Made by a program: the position numbers and the translations under genes. A stretch of DNA of 64,000 bases. It comes from Streptomyces tubercidicus (lineage in GTDB: Bacteria > Actinomycetota > Actinomycetes > Streptomycetales > Streptomycetaceae). Within the stretch, counting starts at the first letter, position 1; each line of letters opens with the position of its first letter. The notes below the pieces were generated by a model, which had not been told where the DNA came from, ran no database searches, and saw nothing but the letters and a program-made list of their open reading frames with translations. Location: contig NZ_CP114205.1 of NCBI RefSeq assembly GCF_027497495.1, forward strand, positions 1,488,001 through 1,552,000. The letters are read 5' to 3'. This document shows positions 60,200-64,000 of this stretch, piece after piece.

Positions 60200-61417
60200 G
60201 TGCTTGAGCAGCCAACGTTCGGCAAGCGTCTGCGCCAGCTGAGGCAACATCGGGGCGTCTCCCAGGTCGGTCTCACCGGACCGGGAATGTCGGCTGCTTA
60301 CCTGTCGAGGCTGGAATCCGGAAACCGCAGGCCCACCGACCGGGCCGTCGCCTACCTGGCGGAGCGGCTCGGCGTTCCCATCGAGGCATTCGCCGACGAC
60401 CGGCCCGAGGACCAGCTCACCGACCTCGTCGCGGCCGTCGCCGCCACCCCGGAACGCTATCTCGACACCGAAACCGCTGGGCTCCTCATCGAGAGCCTCG
60501 ACGCGGCCAAGGGCGCTGACCCGCTGACCCGCTGGCACGCGCTCACCCAACTCGCCCGGGTACACGAGGTACTGGGTGACTTCCGCAAAGAACACGAGGC
60601 CCTCGTCCGTCTCGCCGCACTCAGCGAGGAGATGGGCCGCGCCGCCCTGCACGCCCGTGCCCGGCTGCGGCTGGCGCGCTGCGCCCGCGAGCTCGGCGAC
60701 GCGAAGTCCGCCCGGGACGCGGTGGTCGAGGTGCTCACCCTCCGGGACGAGCGCCGGGTGCGGATCTCCACCGCCGAACTCGTACGCAGCGAACTCCTGC
60801 TGGTCTCGGTCCACGCGGAACTGGGCGACTTCGCGGAGGCCGCCCGGCTGGCCGATGAGGTGTGCCGGTCGCTGCGCGGCACGACCGGGGCGCTCGCGGC
60901 CGAGGCCTTCTGGAGCGACGCCACGGTAGCCGCCCGGCAGGGAAACCACGCACGGGCGATGGAGCGCCTGCTGGAGGCCATGGACGCCATCGACAGCCGC
61001 GATGACCTGAAGCTCTGGATCCGGCTCCGGATGGCCGCCGCCTCCATCTCCCTGGAGGCCGTACCGCCCCGGCTGGCGGAAGCCGAATCCTTCCTGACGG
61101 AGGCCGAGCCCGCACTGAAGCTCATCGGCACCCCGCGCCACGAACAGGAACTCCTCTTCCTCCAGGCGAAGTTGGCGTTCCACCAGGGCAGCCCGGACCG
61201 TGCGGCGGCACTACTGACCGCCGGCGAGGACGGCAGGCAACTACTGGCCTACCGCGACCAGATCCGCTTCGACGTCCTCCGCGGCCTGCTCGCCCTCCGC
61301 GCAGGCGACAGAGACGCCCTCCGCCACCTCAGGGAGATCGCCACCCGGGTCCAGTCCGGGAACATGCCGGACCTGGCAGCAGAGGTGTGGCGCACGGTCG
61401 CGGAGAACACGGTCTAA
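60200..61417 (+). CDS. XRE-family regulator with TPR domain
   Basis: A 405-residue regulator. Residues ~5-65 are a helix-turn-helix (FGKRLRQLRQHRGVSQVGLT, then GMSAAYLSRLESGNRRPTDR). The rest is a series of paired helices of TPR type (HALTQLARVHEVLGDFRKEH, RLRLARCARELGDAKSARDA). Such proteins often respond to a peptide or small ligand. GTG 60200 has AGAGGTG upstream; the frame is open to 60104. Its position behind the coupled operon makes it the probable pathway regulator. Confidence 0.87.
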   Translation: MLEQPTFGKRLRQLRQHRGVSQVGLTGPGMSAAYLSRLESGNRRPTDRAVAYLAERLGVPIEAFADDRPEDQLTDLVAAVAATPERYLDTETAGLLIESLDAAKGADPLTRWHALTQLARVHEVLGDFRKEHEALVRLAALSEEMGRAALHARARLRLARCARELGDAKSARDAVVEVLTLRDERRVRISTAELVRSELLLVSVHAELGDFAEAARLADEVCRSLRGTTGALAAEAFWSDATVAARQGNHARAMERLLEAMDAIDSRDDLKLWIRLRMAAASISLEAVPPRLAEAESFLTEAEPALKLIGTPRHEQELLFLQAKLAFHQGSPDRAAALLTAGEDGRQLLAYRDQIRFDVLRGLLALRAGDRDALRHLREIATRVQSGNMPDLAAEVWRTVAENTV

Positions 61418-61418
61418 A

Positions 61419-61610
61419 GGTTGTCCCGTAATGATCTGGTGGTAGGCGCGCGCAACGGGGTCACTGGTGAGGTGCCCCACCGCCCCAGCGCCCCGCCCGT
61501 GATCACTGCGCGCTCGGGCTGGATACTGGGCGGAAGAACAGAGGACAACGCACGGGTGACAGGAGTCTGAGCAGGTGTTTGTCAGCCACTGTCGAACTAA
61601 CGGGACAGCC
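61419..61610. mobile_element. ~190-base inverted-repeat element (MITE or IS remnant)
   Basis: GGTTGTCCCGTAA (61419-61431) and TAACGGGACAGCC (61598-61610) are imperfect 13-base terminal inverted repeats (two mismatches) resembling ends of Streptomyces IS elements with a TTGTCCCGT motif. There is no transposase inside. It starts two bases past the XRE stop and ends at the SLATT stop. The target duplication is unclear. Confidence 0.55.
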
Positions 61611-61611
61611 C

Positions 61612-62106
61612 TCAGGGGCTAGGCGACTGTGCCGGTTCGCGGCGATGCTCTAGCCAGGTGCGGCCCAGGTCATCCCAAATCGTTTGGTATCTGCCGAACA
61701 GTTCACCAAGGTGGTCATGCGTCAGAGCGTCGGCGGGCGTCGATGCCACGAGGTATTCCAGTTCATCAGCAAGACGTCGGAATCGGTACTGCGCTTCCTC
61801 CATCAGCACCCACCGGGAGCGCCAGTTGAAGAACGGTTCGACGGCTCCCAGCAACGTCACCAGAGCGACCAGCGCAAATGCCAGTCCGGCCCACGTGTTG
61901 AGGCTTTGCAGACCCAGGATGATGGTAGATGCGGCGGACAGCGCCAGTGTCAGGATTTTGATCACCGAAGCGCTTCGACGGAACCGCTGCTTCTTGCTGC
62001 GGGTGTAGTCGCTGCCTTCACGTATCTTGCCCAGCAGGAGGACAGCTGTCTCCGTCGGACTGAGACCTACACCTGGTCCACTGTTCGGCTGCACTCCGAC
62101 CCCCAC
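61612..62106 (-). CDS. SLATT-domain two-helix membrane protein
   Basis: A 164-residue protein. Two membrane helices (about 49-70 and 72-92: VIKILTLALSAASTIILGLQ, and GLAFALVALVTLLGAVEPFF) are followed by a soluble helical part, WVLMEEAQYRFRRLADELEY. This arrangement is that of the SLATT domain, a predicted pore-forming effector linked with SMODS or SLOG nucleotide-signal systems. No cyclase, SLOG or other partner gene is adjacent. GTG 62106 has AGGGTGG upstream. The 170 bases before it are empty. Confidence 0.75.
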   Translation of the reverse strand: MGVGVQPNSGPGVGLSPTETAVLLLGKIREGSDYTRSKKQRFRRSASVIKILTLALSAASTIILGLQSLNTWAGLAFALVALVTLLGAVEPFFNWRSRWVLMEEAQYRFRRLADELEYLVASTPADALTHDHLGELFGRYQTIWDDLGRTWLEHRREPAQSPSP

Positions 62107-62277
62107 CTGTCGCCACCCTGCGGCTCGCCTCTGCAGACGCCGCCCTGCGACAGTGCACTTCCGCAGCGTCGCCGTTCGATTGAGCCACCCTGACCAAGAC
62201 TAGTTCGAGTTGTCGGTCTTCTTGGCACCGGATTCCGGAGATTCAAAGTGACCAGTCCGCTCGGGGTCGGTCTGATG

Positions 62278-63258
62278 TCAGGCGTCGAGGCCGTACAAGG
62301 CTGTCGCGTTGGCCGACGAGAACTTCTCGCGGTCCGCGTCGGATGCGAAATGGCCGAGGAAGGTGGTGATGTCCTCGCGGGTCGGACGCTGGAAGGGGTA
62401 ATCGGTGGAGAACAGCAAGCGGTCCACGGTCGTCACCGAGAGGGTGTGGTGGAGGAGCGCCGGATTGAGCATGCCGGAGGCGGTGATGAAGAAGTTCGAC
62501 CGTATGTAATGCGATACCGGTCGTGGCAAGCCGGAGACGCGGGAAAGGCTGTCGGCCCGGTCCAGCCAGAACAGCAGCATTTCACCCCAGTGTCCGAGCA
62601 CGATCTGCAGGTCGGGGTGCCGGTCGAAGGTTCCCCGAAGGATCAGTCGCAGCGCGGCGGTCGCGGCGTCGAGATGCCATCCCCAGCCGAAGGTGGCCAG
62701 CCCGAGGTCCGTCATCGGGTCGAAGCCTCGGTAGGACGCGTCGCGCAGCGCGGAGGAGGGCAGTTGGGGGTGGAGGAAAACCGGCTGGCCGAGCTGTGCT
62801 GCGGCGGCGAAGAAGTCGTTGTAGACGGGGTCGTCCAGGAAGAGGTCGCCTGAGCGGCCGTAGACCATGGTGCCGATGTGACCCAAGTCGGCGGCTCGCG
62901 AGAGTTCGTCGGCAACCTCATGTGGCGCCGACATGGGCAGAGTTGAGAGCGCCCGAAGCCTTGACGGGTTACCGGCGACGGCCTCGGCGGCGACGTCGTT
63001 CGCGGCGCGGCTGAGCCGCACGGCATCCGCTGGGGCGAGCGGGTGGGTGCCGGGCGGTGTCAGGGCGATGATCGATACGTCGATGCCTTGGGCGTCCATG
63101 GCGGCTATCCGGTCTGTGCCGAGGTCTTCCAGGCGCCGCCGGTGGTCGCCCGTCTCGTTCAAGGCGAGGCTTTCGTCACGGCGGTCAGGCGGGACGGCTC
63201 GGAGCGCGGACGTCAGGTCCGGCATGATCCAGTGTTCTTCGACGGCGATGAGCGTCAT
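62278..63258 (-). CDS. ACMSD-like amidohydrolase (amidohydrolase 2)
   Basis: A 326-residue TIM-barrel metal hydrolase or decarboxylase. VEEHW is the N-terminal metal motif (usual ExHxxP/H), VFLHPQL, LGHWGEML and FSTDYPFQRP hold the further His and Asp. These match the aminocarboxymuconate-semialdehyde decarboxylase/gamma-resorcylate decarboxylase group. It likely removes a carboxylate from an aromatic or unsaturated acid. An SDR gene follows upstream on the same strand with ~65 bases between, possibly one operon. Confidence 0.85.
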   Translation of the reverse strand: MTLIAVEEHWIMPDLTSALRAVPPDRRDESLALNETGDHRRRLEDLGTDRIAAMDAQGIDVSIIALTPPGTHPLAPADAVRLSRAANDVAAEAVAGNPSRLRALSTLPMSAPHEVADELSRAADLGHIGTMVYGRSGDLFLDDPVYNDFFAAAAQLGQPVFLHPQLPSSALRDASYRGFDPMTDLGLATFGWGWHLDAATAALRLILRGTFDRHPDLQIVLGHWGEMLLFWLDRADSLSRVSGLPRPVSHYIRSNFFITASGMLNPALLHHTLSVTTVDRLLFSTDYPFQRPTREDITTFLGHFASDADREKFSSANATALYGLDA

Positions 63259-63323
63259 GTCGTTGCCCCCGTCTCGGAGCCCACCGTCAGGTGATGTGGG
63301 CGTCGGCTGATCAAGTCGCGTAT

Positions 63324-64000
63324 CTACCAGGGAACGGTTCGGCCCTGGTAGTCACGGAATTGCAGGCCGGGAGTGCCGCACTGAGCGAGCATCACGTTCA
63401 CGAGCCGGGGAACGCTGTCCTCGATACCGAGCGGGGCGTCCGAACCGCCCAGATCCGTGCGGACCCAGCCGGGTGCCATGACCAGCAGCGTGCGTGCCGG
63501 TTCGGGCTGGCGGACTGCGAAGCTTCGCATGAACTGGTTCAGTGCCGCCTTGCTGCCCCGGTAGACCTCTCGCCGCCCGGTCTCGTTGTTGGCGATGCTG
63601 CCCTGGCCGGACGACATCACACCGATCAGGCCGGTCGGGGTGACGAGGTCCTGCAGGGATTCGATGACGCGCATCGGGCTCAGCGCGTTGGTGAGCATGA
63701 CGTCGTTGAATTCGTCGGTCGTGACCTCGCCGATGGGGATGTGTTCGTCCCGAGTGGTGATTCCCGCGTTGACGAAGAGGATGTCCAGCGCTCGGCCGTC
63801 CAGGCGCCTGCGCAGCGCCGCGATCTGCTCCGGCGCGTTGATGTTCAACGTTTCGATCTCCAGCCTGCCGCCGGCGGTCTCGGCGAGGTCGTGGAGCTTG
63901 GGTCCCGGGCTGTCCGGCCGGACCGTGCCGATGACATGCCACCCCTTGTCGAGGAACTGCTCGGCGATGGCATGGCCCAACCCGCGTCCGGCGGCAACGA
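63324..64000 (-). CDS. SDR-family protein, N-terminus beyond window
   Basis: The open frame continues to the last base. The visible part reads VAAGRGLGHAIAEQFLDKGW, the glycine-rich cofactor loop, then FVNAGITT (NNAG-like) and a C-terminal MAPGWVRTDLGG. The usual YxxxK is seen as YRGSKAALNQF. Only the first few residues are missing. Same strand as the amidohydrolase gene. Confidence 0.85.
   Translation of the reverse strand, partial: VAAGRGLGHAIAEQFLDKGWHVIGTVRPDSPGPKLHDLAETAGGRLEIETLNINAPEQIAALRRRLDGRALDILFVNAGITTRDEHIPIGEVTTDEFNDVMLTNALSPMRVIESLQDLVTPTGLIGVMSSGQGSIANNETGRREVYRGSKAALNQFMRSFAVRQPEPARTLLVMAPGWVRTDLGGSDAPLGIEDSVPRLVNVMLAQCGTPGLQFRDYQGRTVPW

Overview
The window is high-GC actinomycete DNA, almost certainly from a Streptomyces chromosome. 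This rests on codon use (G/C at nearly every third position), frequent GTG starts, four-base stop/start overlaps, and typical Streptomyces families: XRE/DUF397 pairs, SigE-family sigma factors, WhiJ-type small proteins and a TrmB/LuxR regulator. It reads as an accessory region made of several independently acquired modules.

Left part (1-32.5 kb). The window opens on the end of an Lrp/AsnC regulator, a decayed IS5-type transposase and the 3' piece of a tRNA-Gly with its terminator, which together look like the scar of an integrative element. Next is a minus-strand catabolic operon: asparaginase-like amidohydrolase, HpPgdA-type deacetylase/imidase, MFS importer and two SDR dehydrogenases. It is divergent from a LacI regulator, with a palindromic operator between them. 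After that come a trypsin-like protease, an HdeD-like membrane protein, an MpaB/DUF2236 protein fused to four EF-hands, a cytochrome P450, a membrane-anchored STAND NTPase of 1202 residues, an M43 metalloprotease, an esterase behind a leader with a strong terminator, a LysR/DHDPS-like pair, a coupled FAD-dehydrogenase operon (small subunit, GMC subunit, acetoacetate-decarboxylase-like protein), a SigE-type sigma factor, a glycosyltransferase with a large membrane domain, and an FtsX-type ABC permease with no ATPase beside it.

Middle (32.5-40.9 kb). A cholesterol-dependent-cytolysin-like protein with no export signal and no classical membrane-binding tip is followed by a small unknown protein. 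Both lie between two diverged ~85-base direct repeats and beside one complete and one decayed XRE/DUF397 pair. A three-gene operon of small proteins, a TrmB/LuxR regulator and a possible 60-residue peptide gene follow.

Right part (41-60 kb). A 7-deazapurine nucleoside cluster of the tubercidin type is present: queD, queE, folE, GMP-reductase-like, phosphoribosyltransferase, UbiD decarboxylase, NUDIX, PfkB kinase and MFS exporter. Its queE carries a 7-base insertion that breaks the frame. Next to it lies a second, divergently transcribed set of 13 tightly coupled genes whose product I cannot name. The left operon holds an NagA-like amidohydrolase, a PurN-like formyltransferase, an NDP-kinase-like protein, a class III aminotransferase and a [2Fe-2S] protein. 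The right operon holds two HAD proteins, a thymidylate-kinase-like protein, two paralogous His-rich cupin-like proteins, a Gfo/Idh oxidoreductase, an SDR and a PNPOx-like protein. An XRE-TPR regulator follows.

The window ends with a short inverted-repeat element, a lone SLATT-domain membrane protein, an ACMSD-like amidohydrolase and the end of an SDR gene that runs off the edge.
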